From: CBDCFV01 sp963664625
GTDB taxonomy: Bacteria > Chloroflexota > Dehalococcoidia > Lucifugimonadales > UBA3495
Reading direction: 5' to 3'
DNA length: 64,000 bases
NCBI GenBank assembly: GCA_963664625.1
Contig: OY761541.1
Coordinates: 806,001 to 870,000, forward strand
The notes beneath the pieces were generated by a model, which saw only the letters and a list, made by a program, of their open reading frames with translations, had not been told where the DNA came from and made no database searches. A program made the translations under genes and the position numbers. Below, piece by piece: positions 33,761 to 41,752 of this stretch; the stretch's first letter is position 1; each line of letters begins with the position of its first letter.

Positions 33761-34588
33761 TTACTTGCCAAGGAAGTCCTTGACCACCCGGATGAACTCA
33801 TCCGGCCGCTCCAAGTGAGGAAGATGACCCGAATCCATCTGGACCAGTTCGCAGTTGGGGATTGCGTCCCTGGTCTTGGCCGCTATCTCAGACCCCATCA
33901 GGTCGCTGCACATGCAGTGGATCAGCATGGTGGGGCACTGGATTCTGTTCAGCACATCGTAGACGGGAGGTGTAGCCGGCCGGTGGCGGGGGGCCAACGG
34001 GTTGGCCAAGGACGAGATCCATTGCTCATTGACGAGTTGCTGGAAGCCGGTCTGTACCACTATGTCCATCGCTTCCCGGCTTATCCGGGCGAACCGGTCG
34101 AACTGCCTCAGCCAGGCCTCTATCTCCTCCGGAGAGTTGTACACCTCCGGCCGGTTCGTCATCGGGTCGCCCGACGGCGATCCGGTGCTCTCCCCGCCCA
34201 CGTCAACCAGTATCATCCGCTCCACTTGGTCCGGGTAGGTGGCGGCGTAGGTCATTCCGATTTTGCCGCCCATCGATTGACCAAGGTAAGTCAGTTTCTC
34301 CATACCCAGGGCCATGGTGAGTTCCCGGAAGTCCTGCACGTAGTCTTCGGTTTCGTAGCTGCCCGTGGGCGAATAGTCGCTCTTGCTCCTGCCGCGGGCG
34401 GTCACGGCTACTATGTGATAGTCGTCCTGAAAGGCGGGAGCGGTCAGGTCCCAGTAGATGGCATTGGCCACCGCTCCGTGGGCCATGAACAGGTGCGGAG
34501 CGTCGGGATTGCCCCAGTCGGTGTAGTGAATGTTCAGCCCATTCACCTTCATTCGATGTTCGGTGTAACGCTTCTCTTTGACCTGCAT
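33761..34588 (-). CDS. Alpha/beta hydrolase
   Basis: 275 residues. The oxyanion region is LFMAHGAVANAIYWD. The nucleophile elbow is LGQSMGGKIGMTYA (Ser about residue 107), the acid is in LIHCMCSDLMG (about 225) and the His lies in DSGHLPHLERPDEF (about 254). The triad looks intact. It is the first gene of a likely operon (hydrolase, MFS, GMC, VOC). It could hydrolyse an ester taken up or released by the transporter; this is inference. Confidence 0.88.
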   Translation of the reverse strand: MQVKEKRYTEHRMKVNGLNIHYTDWGNPDAPHLFMAHGAVANAIYWDLTAPAFQDDYHIVAVTARGRSKSDYSPTGSYETEDYVQDFRELTMALGMEKLTYLGQSMGGKIGMTYAATYPDQVERMILVDVGGESTGSPSGDPMTNRPEVYNSPEEIEAWLRQFDRFARISREAMDIVVQTGFQQLVNEQWISSLANPLAPRHRPATPPVYDVLNRIQCPTMLIHCMCSDLMGSEIAAKTRDAIPNCELVQMDSGHLPHLERPDEFIRVVKDFLGK

Positions 34589-34784
34589 GGCAGTCCTCCC
34601 GGCCGACTGGAGATTGATTGGCAGCAGAGCCGCTTTGGCGACCCGTGGATGAAATCGCAGGTAGTGTAGGAGTAATCCGTCACGCCTGTCAAACGAGCCT
34701 GGTTTGACCGCAGGGCTATCGCATTTCCTCTCCTACACCACTCCCCCTCAAATGCGATTGCCCAGAAAACGCTTTCAAAACTTG

Positions 34785-34813
34785 TTGACTTCAACCCGGA
34801 GGGCGAGTAGTAT
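34785..34813 (+). promoter_or_regulatory. Promoter of the aro leader
   Basis: TTGACT (34785-34790), a 17-base spacer, then TAGTAT (34808-34813). Transcription should start near 34819-34822, almost at the ATG of the leader peptide (34824), so the transcript is leaderless or nearly so. The 34589-34784 gap before it holds nothing I can name. Confidence 0.7.
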
Positions 34814-34823
34814 CTTTTGCGCA

Positions 34824-34907
34824 ATGAAAATCACCTGGGGCGGTTGCGGCTGTTGCTGCTATTTCTTTACCGGTTGCCAGCCAGCCGGCGAAGGATTGGT
34901 GTGCTAG
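34824..34907 (+). CDS. Attenuator leader peptide of DAHP synthase
   Basis: 27 residues (MKITWGGCGCCCYFFTGCQP and 7 more), ending at TAG 34905-34907. It has one Trp, then a run of Cys and the triple Tyr-Phe-Phe (codons at 34860-34868). Its ATG is within about 5 bases of the predicted transcription start, and there is no Shine-Dalgarno site. It precedes competing hairpins and a terminator upstream of a DAHP synthase, so it is most likely a regulatory leader peptide sensing aromatic amino acids. Cys-rich leaderless peptides exist in Actinobacteria for cysteine control; this is a related idea, not an identity. Confidence 0.68.
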   Translation: MKITWGGCGCCCYFFTGCQPAGEGLVC

Positions 34908-34961
34908 CGAAAGGCAACCAGGAGGACACCAGACCCCAGCCGGCATAGGCTGGGGTTTTTT
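34872..34961 (+). terminator. Attenuator with terminator and rival hairpins
   Basis: The terminator is CCCCAGCC (34934-34941) pairing with GGCTGGGG (34948-34955), followed by six T. A preceding hairpin can form between GGTTGCC (34872-34878) and GGCAACC (34913-34919). A rival pairing uses CCAGCC at 34881-34886 with GGCTGG at 34948-34953, which would destroy the terminator. Together these make a classical attenuator. Confidence 0.75.
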
Positions 34962-35060
34962 CGTAGTGGTGCCGGAGGCCGGGCTTGGATTGGCCGATAG
35001 GGCGTGGGGGTGGATGTAAGACCGTTACCTGGGTCACAATATTTATTCGGAGGGGACACC

Positions 35061-36131
35061 GTGCAACCGTCGGCAACCAGAGATGTACACATCGAGTCCA
35101 TGCAGCCCCTCACCACTCCGCGAAATCTCGTCAACTCCCTCCCCATCACTCCCGCCGTGGAAAAAACTGTCTTGGAGGGCCGAGAACAGGTGAGAAAGGT
35201 TCTCAATGGTGAGGACCCCAGGCTGCTCCTTGTCGTCGGTCCCTGCTCCATCCACAGCAAGGAATCTGCCTTGGAGTACGCGGGCCGCCTCAAGGAACTG
35301 TCCGAAAAACTCAGCGACCGCCTTCTCATCGTGATGCGTGTCTACTTCGAAAAGCCCCGCACCACCGTTGGCTGGAAGGGCCTTATTTATGACCCTCACC
35401 TCGATGACACCTTCGACATAGAGGCCGGACTCCGCACTGCCCGCTCTCTCCTTCTCGAGATCGGTGAGATGGGGATGTACGCCGGCACCGAGTTCCTCGA
35501 CCCGGTTGTCCCTCAATATCTGGCTGGCCTGATAACCTGGGGCACCATCGGCGCCCGCACCACCGAAAGCCAGATCCACCGGCAGATGGCCAGCGGCCTG
35601 AGCATGCCCGTCGGATTCAAGAACGGCACCGACGGTAATGCCCAGATCGCCGTCGACGCCATGCTGTCCGCCCGCAGCCCGCATGGTTTTCTGGGCATGG
35701 ACGGCAATGGCCAGACCGCCCTCATCCGCACCACCGGCAACCCCGACGGGCACCTTGTGCTCCGTGGCGGCAATGCGGGCCCCAATTTTGGCGCCGAAGC
35801 TATCGCTGAGGCCAAGGACCTCCTGGGGAAGGCTGGCGTCCGCTCCCAGCTCATGGTTGACTGTAGCCACGGCAACTCCAACAAAGACTACACGCAGCAG
35901 GCCCGTGCTTTCAAGGACGTAGTTTCCCAGAGGATCAACGGGGGCAGTGACATCATTGGCGCGATGCTGGAAAGCAACCTCAACGAGGGCAACCAGCGCC
36001 TCTGCGAAGACCTTTCCCAGTTGCAGTACGGCGTCTCCATCACCGATGCCTGTATCGGCTGGGGGGAAACCGAGGAACTGCTCCATTGGGCCTATGAAGC
36101 CATGGGTGACCTCGTCGCCACTCCCGTCTAG
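35061..36131 (+). CDS. aroG: DAHP synthase (3-deoxy-7-phosphoheptulonate synthase, AroG type)
   Basis: 356 residues from GTG 35061, preceded by ggagggg; the frame is open further upstream but lacks a site. Signatures of the class I-alpha (E. coli AroFGH) family are visible: VVGPCSIHSKESALEYA (about 60-76), RVYFEKPRTTVGWKGL (about 93-108), and VDCSHGNSNKDYTQQ (about 267-281), with metal-binding Cys and His. The reaction condenses phosphoenolpyruvate and erythrose-4-phosphate as the first step of the shikimate pathway. It lies behind an attenuator. The aroF/G/H isoform cannot be told from sequence alone. Confidence 0.93.
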   Translation: MQPSATRDVHIESMQPLTTPRNLVNSLPITPAVEKTVLEGREQVRKVLNGEDPRLLLVVGPCSIHSKESALEYAGRLKELSEKLSDRLLIVMRVYFEKPRTTVGWKGLIYDPHLDDTFDIEAGLRTARSLLLEIGEMGMYAGTEFLDPVVPQYLAGLITWGTIGARTTESQIHRQMASGLSMPVGFKNGTDGNAQIAVDAMLSARSPHGFLGMDGNGQTALIRTTGNPDGHLVLRGGNAGPNFGAEAIAEAKDLLGKAGVRSQLMVDCSHGNSNKDYTQQARAFKDVVSQRINGGSDIIGAMLESNLNEGNQRLCEDLSQLQYGVSITDACIGWGETEELLHWAYEAMGDLVATPV

Positions 36132-36156
36132 CTACATCTCCACACTCAGACTGCAG

Positions 36157-36190
36157 AAACCGCCGGGGTTACCCAATTCCCCGGCGGTTT
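36157..36190 (+). terminator. Strong terminator after DAHP synthase
   Basis: AAACCGCCGGGG (36157-36168) pairs perfectly with CCCCGGCGGTTT (36179-36190) over a 10-base loop. The 36191-36390 stretch that follows holds no gene I can support. Confidence 0.85.
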
Positions 36191-36390
36191 GTCTTCTCCC
36201 AGTCCCCCATCATTCCATCATTACCGCGCAGGGAGCCGCCCAGCGCTCTCGGACAAGTTGCCTATATTTCCTTGAGCAAGTCCTTGACTATCCATCCCTC
36301 GCTTTATCCAGTGGGCGGCTGTATCGTGAACGTCAATGGCTCTTCGAGACCCCAAATGCGATTGCCTCGGGTTTGAACGTCTCAGTTGCG

Positions 36391-37542
36391 TCATGTCCAA
36401 GAGAACGACCTGCTGACAATATCGGCCCCTTCCCGCATCGACCGGAGCTTCAGCCACACCACTCCTTTCTCCACACGGTTAGAGCCGGCAGAGGTATCGA
36501 AACCACAATCGGTCCCTGCCATCACCCGCGTGGGGTCGCCTCCGGCGGCTTGCACCGCCAATCTAAGACGGTCCGCCACAACTTCAGGGTGCTCGACGTA
36601 GTTGGTCTTGGTGTCGATCACTCCGGCTACCAACAGCATCCCTTCCGGCAGAGGGTGTTTCTGGTAGACCTTGTACTCGTGGGCGTGCCTCGGATTCGCC
36701 ATTTCCATCACCAACGCGCCAACGTTGGCCCGGTAGAGCAACGGCAGGATGTCCTCCAACGGCACGTCGTAATGATGCGGGCCTTCGCTGTTTCCCCAGC
36801 AAACGTGCAGACGCACCTGTTCCTTGGGGATGTTCTGTATCGCGTGATTGATTGCGTCGATATGAAGAGCGACCAACTCCTGGAACTTTTCCAGGGGCTC
36901 GTCCTGGTAAGAAACATGCCGTTCCATCGCCAAGTCAGGGCAGTCCAGTTGGAGAACAAGCCCCTTGGAAGCGATAAGTTCGTACTCCTTTCGCATCTCC
37001 CCGGCCAAGGCCATAACGTAGTCTTCGTAGCTGGTGTAGAAGTTGTTCTTCATGGTCAGGGCGATTATGCCTGGCGACGCCGCGCTCATGAACAACTCTT
37101 GCGGTTGCGCCCCCGTTTTCGGCACCGCCGCCAGCAAGTCGTCGCATTCTCGCTCCGCCAAGTCCAGCCTGTCATAAGACAGAGGAGCCACGCAGGTTGG
37201 AACGTCCCGCATCAACTGCACCACCCTTGGCCTGGCAATGGATGGAAACTCGTTCTGGTCCTTGTGCCCCCTGCGGGTCCACGAGCCGCCGAAGCCCGAC
37301 ATCCGTTGGGTCACGTAGGTGGAGAAGCTGACCCTCGACTGCTCCCCGCCGTTGATTATGTCTATTCCAGCTTCAGCCTGGGACTGGACTACGCCCACGG
37401 TGGCCTGTCGTGCAGCACTTTGAAACGTCTCCTCATCGACCGGTTGTCCTTGGGACACCGCACCCAGCATTTCAACCAGGGCGTCCGGCCTGGGAAGACT
37501 GCCGCAGTGGGTGGTAAGGATGCGTGTCTCGCTGCGTTTCAT
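36391..37542 (-). CDS. Cobalamin-independent methionine synthase-like (MetE C-domain family) protein
   Basis: 383 residues. The layout is the MetE/UROD-type barrel: TTHCGSLPRPDAL (about 10-22), the substrate region GIDIINGGEQSR (about 59-70), zinc-type HVCWGN (His and Cys, about 248) and GTDCGFDTSAGS (Cys about 349). Relatives include methionine synthase II and epoxyalkane:CoM transferase, which activate thiols at zinc. The start overlaps the stop of the upstream membrane protein (ATGA), so both are coupled. It lacks the N-terminal half of full MetE, so it is not simply MetE. Confidence 0.83.
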   Translation of the reverse strand: MKRSETRILTTHCGSLPRPDALVEMLGAVSQGQPVDEETFQSAARQATVGVVQSQAEAGIDIINGGEQSRVSFSTYVTQRMSGFGGSWTRRGHKDQNEFPSIARPRVVQLMRDVPTCVAPLSYDRLDLAERECDDLLAAVPKTGAQPQELFMSAASPGIIALTMKNNFYTSYEDYVMALAGEMRKEYELIASKGLVLQLDCPDLAMERHVSYQDEPLEKFQELVALHIDAINHAIQNIPKEQVRLHVCWGNSEGPHHYDVPLEDILPLLYRANVGALVMEMANPRHAHEYKVYQKHPLPEGMLLVAGVIDTKTNYVEHPEVVADRLRLAVQAAGGDPTRVMAGTDCGFDTSAGSNRVEKGVVWLKLRSMREGADIVSRSFSWT

Positions 37543-38090
37543 GGCTCGTCGTCTCCCCTGTGCTGCTGCTCATCTAGCGGCGGTGTTGCCGGCGGCGGGA
37601 TGCGGAACCGGATAGTTCCGTCAGTGTCGTGACTATGGGACAGGAAAGCGTCGGTAAGGCGCTGGATGGAGGCCATGGTTTCCGCGTGTTGAGCGTCGGA
37701 ACGCTCACGCAAGGAGGAAATTTCCCGCATTATCAATTGGGAGAGCACCTCCCGGGTATGGGCGTATTCCTGAGTTAGCATCTCCCGTGTATGGGCGTCT
37801 CCTTTGGCTACCATCTCACGCGTATGGGCGTCTTCCTGGGCTGCCATCTCCCGGGTTTGGGAGATCTCCTGAGTTAGCATCTCCCGGGTTTGGGAGATTA
37901 GTTCCTGGGTATGAGCGTCTCCTTTGGCTACTATCTCCCGCGTATGGGCGTCTTCCTGGGCAAGGGTTTTTTGTCCTTCTTCCAGCTTGCCCAAGCGGTA
38001 GTGGACGCTGACTATCAGGCCGATGACGGCTATCAGAACAGCGCCCGCAGTGGCGGCGAAGGCGGTGAGCAGCGGAGTTTCTATGGTCAT
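37539..38090 (-). CDS. Membrane-anchored repeat coiled-coil protein
   Basis: 183 residues. One transmembrane helix (about 8-28) is followed by degenerate repeats: QEDAHTREMVAKGDAHTREM and near-copies such as SQTREMLTQE (about 44-120). Then comes a helical segment and a Pro-rich tail (FRIPPPATPPLD). The tandem repeats are visible in DNA at about 37740-37970. Its stop overlaps the start of the MetE-like gene, which is odd for a scaffold protein and suggests a shared function. I recognise no family. Confidence 0.62.
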   Translation of the reverse strand: MTIETPLLTAFAATAGAVLIAVIGLIVSVHYRLGKLEEGQKTLAQEDAHTREIVAKGDAHTQELISQTREMLTQEISQTREMAAQEDAHTREMVAKGDAHTREMLTQEYAHTREVLSQLIMREISSLRERSDAQHAETMASIQRLTDAFLSHSHDTDGTIRFRIPPPATPPLDEQQHRGDDEP

Positions 38091-38154
38091 GGTTCACCTC
38101 GCAATGGGGGCGCACTGATGTGCGCCCCTGACGCCGGCTACAACCATGTTGCCC

Positions 38155-39702
38155 CTACTTACCTTCCTTGATATAGTCCGCCACCTTCTCCCCAATCATT
38201 ATGGTGGTGGCGTTGGTGTTGGCGCGGATGCAGTCGGGCATGATCGAAGCATCGGCAACCCTGAGTCCCTCCACGCCCTTGACCTTCAGGTGCTGGTCCA
38301 CTACCGCCATCGGGTCCGAGTCCGGGCCCATCTTGCAAGTACCGGAAATGTGGTGGGACGTGCCCGAGTTCTTTCGCAGCCAGTCGTCCAGAAGCTCGTC
38401 GGAGGCCAATTCCTCGTCGGTCGGCATGACCCGCTCCAGCACGATGTTGGAATAAGCCGGGTGCTCCGCCATCCGGGCTCCCAAGCGCACTGCCTCCCTC
38501 ATACGGCGCAGGTCCTCTGGCTCCTGGTAGTAGTTGTAGTTCAGGAAGGGCTGGACGTGCGGGTCCGTCGATTGCAGGGTAAGCTCGCCCTGTCCAAGGG
38601 CCAGTTGCAGGCTGGCGCTCATGCCGATGTAGTTCAGGTCGTCGTCGATCTCGACCTGTGCCGGCCGGTGCTCGCTGGTCATAAGCATCGGACTCAATTG
38701 CATGTCGTTGCGCAGGTCCGACTCTTCGACCGTATAACGCAACCCAACCTGGATCACCGGCGCCTGCACGTCGGGCTTCTCCCCGCTGGCCCGGAACAGG
38801 ACAGCGGCGGACGGATGATCGCGCAGGTTCTTGCCCACTCCCGGAGAGTCGTGCACCACCTCTATACCGAGGCTCCGCAGGTGTTCCGCCGGGCCGACCC
38901 CAGAGAGCATCAGAAGCTGGGGCGACGCCACCGCTCCGCTGCTGACCACAATCTCGTCGGCCTCCACGGTAAACACTTCACCGCCGCTCTCGGCCTCGAT
39001 CCCAACGGCCTTATTGCCGTCGAACAGAATCCGGCGGGCCGTAACGTTGGCCCGGATGGTCAGGTTCAAGCGGTGGCGGCCCATGTCGAGGTAATTGATG
39101 GCCATGCTCATGCGAACGCCATCGATGGTGTTGCGGGCGCGAGGAGACACGCCGGTGGACTCGGGATGGTTCTGGTCTTCGTCAATCGGAAAGCCTTCCG
39201 CCACGCAGGCCTCCTCAAAGGCCCGTGCATGGGGTAGCCACTCGCTCCGGGGCATACGCCGGACCGGAACGGGTCCGTTGGAGCCGTGGAAGTCACCGCC
39301 GCCGAAATCCAGGTCGGTCTCCAGCTTGTTGAAGTAAGGCAATACGTTGACGAAAGACCACTCGTCGTTGCCCCACTCGGCCCACCGGTCATAGTCCTCC
39401 GGTATCCCGCGGAACAGCACTTGCCCGTTGACGGCGCTCGATCCTCCGGTGGCCTTGCCCCTGGGAATGATAAGCTCCGGCTGCTCCGGCGTTAGCTGGG
39501 CGGTGTAACCCCAGTTGTGGGGGCCGTAGGCAGACAGCCATACGTTGTTGCCCATCTTCAGGTCTTCCGGCAACTGCTCGAACTCGGGGTAGTCCGGCCC
39601 CGCCTCCAACAGCAACACCGAGCGTTCCGGGTCCTCGGACAGCCGGGTTGCTATCGTGCATCCCGCCGATCCGCCGCCTACCACGATTACGTCGTACTTC
39701 AT
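38155..39702 (-). CDS. GMC-family FAD alcohol oxidoreductase, second copy
   Basis: 515 residues from ATG 39702, which has a good site (ggaggtaaacgc). The frame stays open upstream to 39924 and adds 74 residues of antitoxin-like sequence (see 39703-39924). Motifs: DVIVVGGGSAGCTIATRL (FAD), TGGSSAVNGQVLFRG, SSGAVASPQLLMLSGVGP, SHHISGTCKMG (His) and RANTNATTIMIGEKVADYI. It closely resembles the GMC at 30716. It oxidises an unknown alcohol. No transporter or VOC gene accompanies this copy. Confidence 0.92.
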   Translation of the reverse strand: MKYDVIVVGGGSAGCTIATRLSEDPERSVLLLEAGPDYPEFEQLPEDLKMGNNVWLSAYGPHNWGYTAQLTPEQPELIIPRGKATGGSSAVNGQVLFRGIPEDYDRWAEWGNDEWSFVNVLPYFNKLETDLDFGGGDFHGSNGPVPVRRMPRSEWLPHARAFEEACVAEGFPIDEDQNHPESTGVSPRARNTIDGVRMSMAINYLDMGRHRLNLTIRANVTARRILFDGNKAVGIEAESGGEVFTVEADEIVVSSGAVASPQLLMLSGVGPAEHLRSLGIEVVHDSPGVGKNLRDHPSAAVLFRASGEKPDVQAPVIQVGLRYTVEESDLRNDMQLSPMLMTSEHRPAQVEIDDDLNYIGMSASLQLALGQGELTLQSTDPHVQPFLNYNYYQEPEDLRRMREAVRLGARMAEHPAYSNIVLERVMPTDEELASDELLDDWLRKNSGTSHHISGTCKMGPDSDPMAVVDQHLKVKGVEGLRVADASIMPDCIRANTNATTIMIGEKVADYIKEGK

Positions 39703-39924
39703 GCGTTTACCTCCGTATATTAGTAGTTCCGCTTGTACCCGGTCTCCCCGATCCCAAGCATCAAAGATTTTATCGGCGCGGGCTTTCATATATTCAGGAT
39801 CGGCCATTTGGGGGTCAGCAGCCAAAAGCTCGGCCCGCATCTCGTCGGCCATCTCGGCGATACGCTGACGCCTCTTCGGCGACAGATGTTTGGTCAACTC
39901 GGAAAATGGACGATGACCGCTCAT
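39703..39924 (-). pseudogene. Truncated antitoxin N-terminus, in frame with GMC gene
   Basis: The first 74 codons of the longest frame at this locus. The start (ATG 39924) overlaps the toxin stop by four bases. HRPFSELTKHLSPKRRQRI then AEMADEMRAEL matches the N-terminus I know from XRE-type antitoxins paired with RelE/HigB-like toxins. The helix-turn-helix (usually after LxELRxAR.LTQ) is missing. The reading frame continues without a stop into the GMC oxidoreductase. It is either a remnant or an unusual short antitoxin. Confidence 0.6.
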
Positions 39925-40283
39925 GGAATAAATCCTTCCCGACGCAGTTCCTCAAGATAATCATCGTAAAGCCGGTCTGCTATCGGTACGTAGACATCAT
40001 AAAACCTATCGTCCCCGGTCTTGTTCCCTCCAATCAATAGTATCGCACTTCTTCGGGGATCAAACGCATAGAAGATTCTAGTGGGGTTCCCGCCGCTTTG
40101 TATTCGAAGTTCCCGCATATTGGTGTGCCGGGAGGTTCTTATTGCCGAGGAATAAGGGTATCCAAGAGTTGGACCCAGTTGCTCCAGCAGACGCACTACC
40201 GGAAAAATGTCGCCTCTTTCAGTTTCGGTTATCTCATCCCACCAATCGCCGAATTCATCGGTATATTCAACGTTCCAACCCAT
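39921..40283 (-). CDS. RelE/HigB-like toxin
   Basis: 120 residues from ATG 40283; a TTG start two codons earlier is also in frame. The C-terminus has the diagnostic NMRELRIQSGGNPTRIFYAF, then DPRRSAILLIGGNKTGDD and YVPIADRLYDDYLEEL. These match the phage-derived Gp49-like/HigB type that cuts mRNA on ribosomes. The stop overlaps the antitoxin start (ATGA), a typical toxin-first operon. The antitoxin beside it is truncated, so activity and silencing are unclear. Confidence 0.84.
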   Translation of the reverse strand: MGWNVEYTDEFGDWWDEITETERGDIFPVVRLLEQLGPTLGYPYSSAIRTSRHTNMRELRIQSGGNPTRIFYAFDPRRSAILLIGGNKTGDDRFYDVYVPIADRLYDDYLEELRREGFIP

Positions 40284-40351
40284 TCCCAAAATCTATTCCA
40301 TACTATCAATGACAGGCAGATGGTCAGATACCCAGGAAAGCTAGACCGTCA

Positions 40352-41368
40352 TCAATCAAAAACGAACACGCACTTCCCCGTCTTGGCGCCGTCAAAGGTC
40401 CGGAAGGCCTCCTTCGCTTGGTCCAGGGAGTAGCGGTGGGTTATCAGCTTGGAAAGCGGGGCGCCCGTTTCGACAAAGAACCGGGCGATCTCGATAAGTT
40501 CGGACTTGCTGAAGGTCCAAGAGCCGAAGACGGTGACCACCTTGAAAATGACGTCCCGGTTGAAGTCGATCTCAGCGGGTCCGCCGATTCCGACATAGCA
40601 ACAGCGGCCGAAAGCGCGCAGGCATTCCAGGGCCTGGCTCCGGGCTTGAGAATTGCCGGACGTCTCCAGCGAGGCCGATGCTCCGGCGCCCCCGGTCAGG
40701 TCCCGGATAGCCTGTACGGCATCTGTATCAAGGGGGTTGATAACGTGGTCCGCGCCCAACTCCAGCGCCAGGTCAAGCCGCTCCGGCACCACGTCCGTCG
40801 CAATCACCCTGGCTCCCATCGCTTTGGCCGACAGGGTCCCGCTGAGGCCCACGGGGCCTTGTCCGAACACCGCCACCGTGTCTCTGCCTGAAACGTCCAT
40901 CTTCCGCAGACCGTTCCATGCCGTCCCGGTGCCGCACGAAATGGCCGCCCCTTCCTCGAAGGACAATTCGTCCGGCAGGTGGACCAACGTCCGCGACGGG
41001 ACCAGGATGTAGTCGGCGTTGGCGCCGTGGCCGGTTCCGCCGCCAAAGGTGACGCGGCCGCCGGGACATAGCTGCTCGTACCCCATGGCGCAGATTTCGC
41101 ACACGCCGCAACCGGCATAGTGGTGGCACATTACCCGGTCGCCCAGTTTCAACCCCGGCGGGGCGCCGGGTCCCAGTTCCTCGATGACGCCGCACGGTTC
41201 GTGCCCGGTGATCATCGCCGTCGGCGTTCCGCCCCGGTAGCGGTGCAGATCGGTGCCGCACAGCCCCGACGCTTTGACTCTGAAGACCGCGTCACCCGGC
41301 CCGGCGTGAGGGTCCGGAAACTCTTGAATCTCCGCTTCCCGGTTTCCCTTGAAGGTTACGCCGCGCAT
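40352..41368 (-). CDS. Zinc-dependent alcohol dehydrogenase-family protein
   Basis: 338 residues. Catalytic-zinc region: SGLCGTDLHRYRGG (Cys about residue 37) and GHEPCGVIEELG (His, Glu). The structural-zinc Cys cluster is GCGVCEICAMGYEQLC (about 94-109). Rossmann fold: VAVFGQGPVGLSGTLSAKAM (about 163-182). It resembles threonine or sorbitol dehydrogenases of the MDR family. It stands alone on the minus strand between the toxin and a short secreted peptide. Confidence 0.92.
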   Translation of the reverse strand: MRGVTFKGNREAEIQEFPDPHAGPGDAVFRVKASGLCGTDLHRYRGGTPTAMITGHEPCGVIEELGPGAPPGLKLGDRVMCHHYAGCGVCEICAMGYEQLCPGGRVTFGGGTGHGANADYILVPSRTLVHLPDELSFEEGAAISCGTGTAWNGLRKMDVSGRDTVAVFGQGPVGLSGTLSAKAMGARVIATDVVPERLDLALELGADHVINPLDTDAVQAIRDLTGGAGASASLETSGNSQARSQALECLRAFGRCCYVGIGGPAEIDFNRDVIFKVVTVFGSWTFSKSELIEIARFFVETGAPLSKLITHRYSLDQAKEAFRTFDGAKTGKCVFVFD

Positions 41369-41456
41369 TGCTCTCTCCCGGTAAGTGCGTTTGAGCCACG
41401 GACGCTGAAAGCGTGGCTATTGTAGTTGATGCCTACGGGATTCCACAAACAGAAAA

Positions 41457-41481
41457 CCCCACTCATCATGTAGTAGTGGGG
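41457..41481 (-). terminator. Terminator for the 46-residue secreted peptide
   Basis: CCCCACT (41457-41463) pairs with AGTGGGG (41475-41481) over an 11-base loop. On the minus strand it is followed by TTTTCTGTTT. Confidence 0.75.
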
Positions 41482-41511
41482 CTTTCGTCAAACCGTTATG
41501 TCAAGGGCTGC

Positions 41512-41652
41512 TTACAGGTTGTTGGCCGAGCATTCCTCCAGGTTTTTGAACGGCGAGGTAGTTACGTCGGCGGAAGCAGGCAGGGTGGTCCCCAAGATGC
41601 CGGCGGCAGCGACTACTACCACGAACACCAGTGGAACAATCATACGCCGCAT
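41512..41652 (-). CDS. Short secreted peptide, 46 residues
   Basis: A short gene I translated by eye. ATG 41652 follows gagaggtg. Residues 1-28 form a textbook Sec signal (MRRM, then a Val/Ala-rich core, then LPASA with a likely cut after ASA). The mature peptide would be about 18 residues with one Cys (DVTTSPFKNLEECSANNL). A terminator follows it. It is transcribed on its own, just downstream of the subtilase gene. It could be a secreted or lipid-linked peptide or a small envelope protein; I recognise no family. Confidence 0.6.
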   Translation of the reverse strand: MRRMIVPLVFVVVVAAAGILGTTLPASADVTTSPFKNLEECSANNL

Positions 41653-41752
41653 AGTTCACCTCTCACGATATGTTGAGTGTTGACGGACGGAGTATAACTG
41701 CAAGGACCGGGAGCGTCAACGGAATGATGATGGCGAGGGTTTCGTAATCCCT

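Noticed and set aside
34704..34823. Longer version of the aro leader peptide (67 codons from 34704)
   Set aside because: The extended part lies upstream of and across the promoter and has no ribosome site. The short ATG at 34824 fits the predicted transcription start.
37740..37970. Tandem repeats as a possible CRISPR or phase-variable tract
   Set aside because: The repeats are imperfect, of unequal spacing and in frame with a coiled-coil protein, so they are coding repeats.
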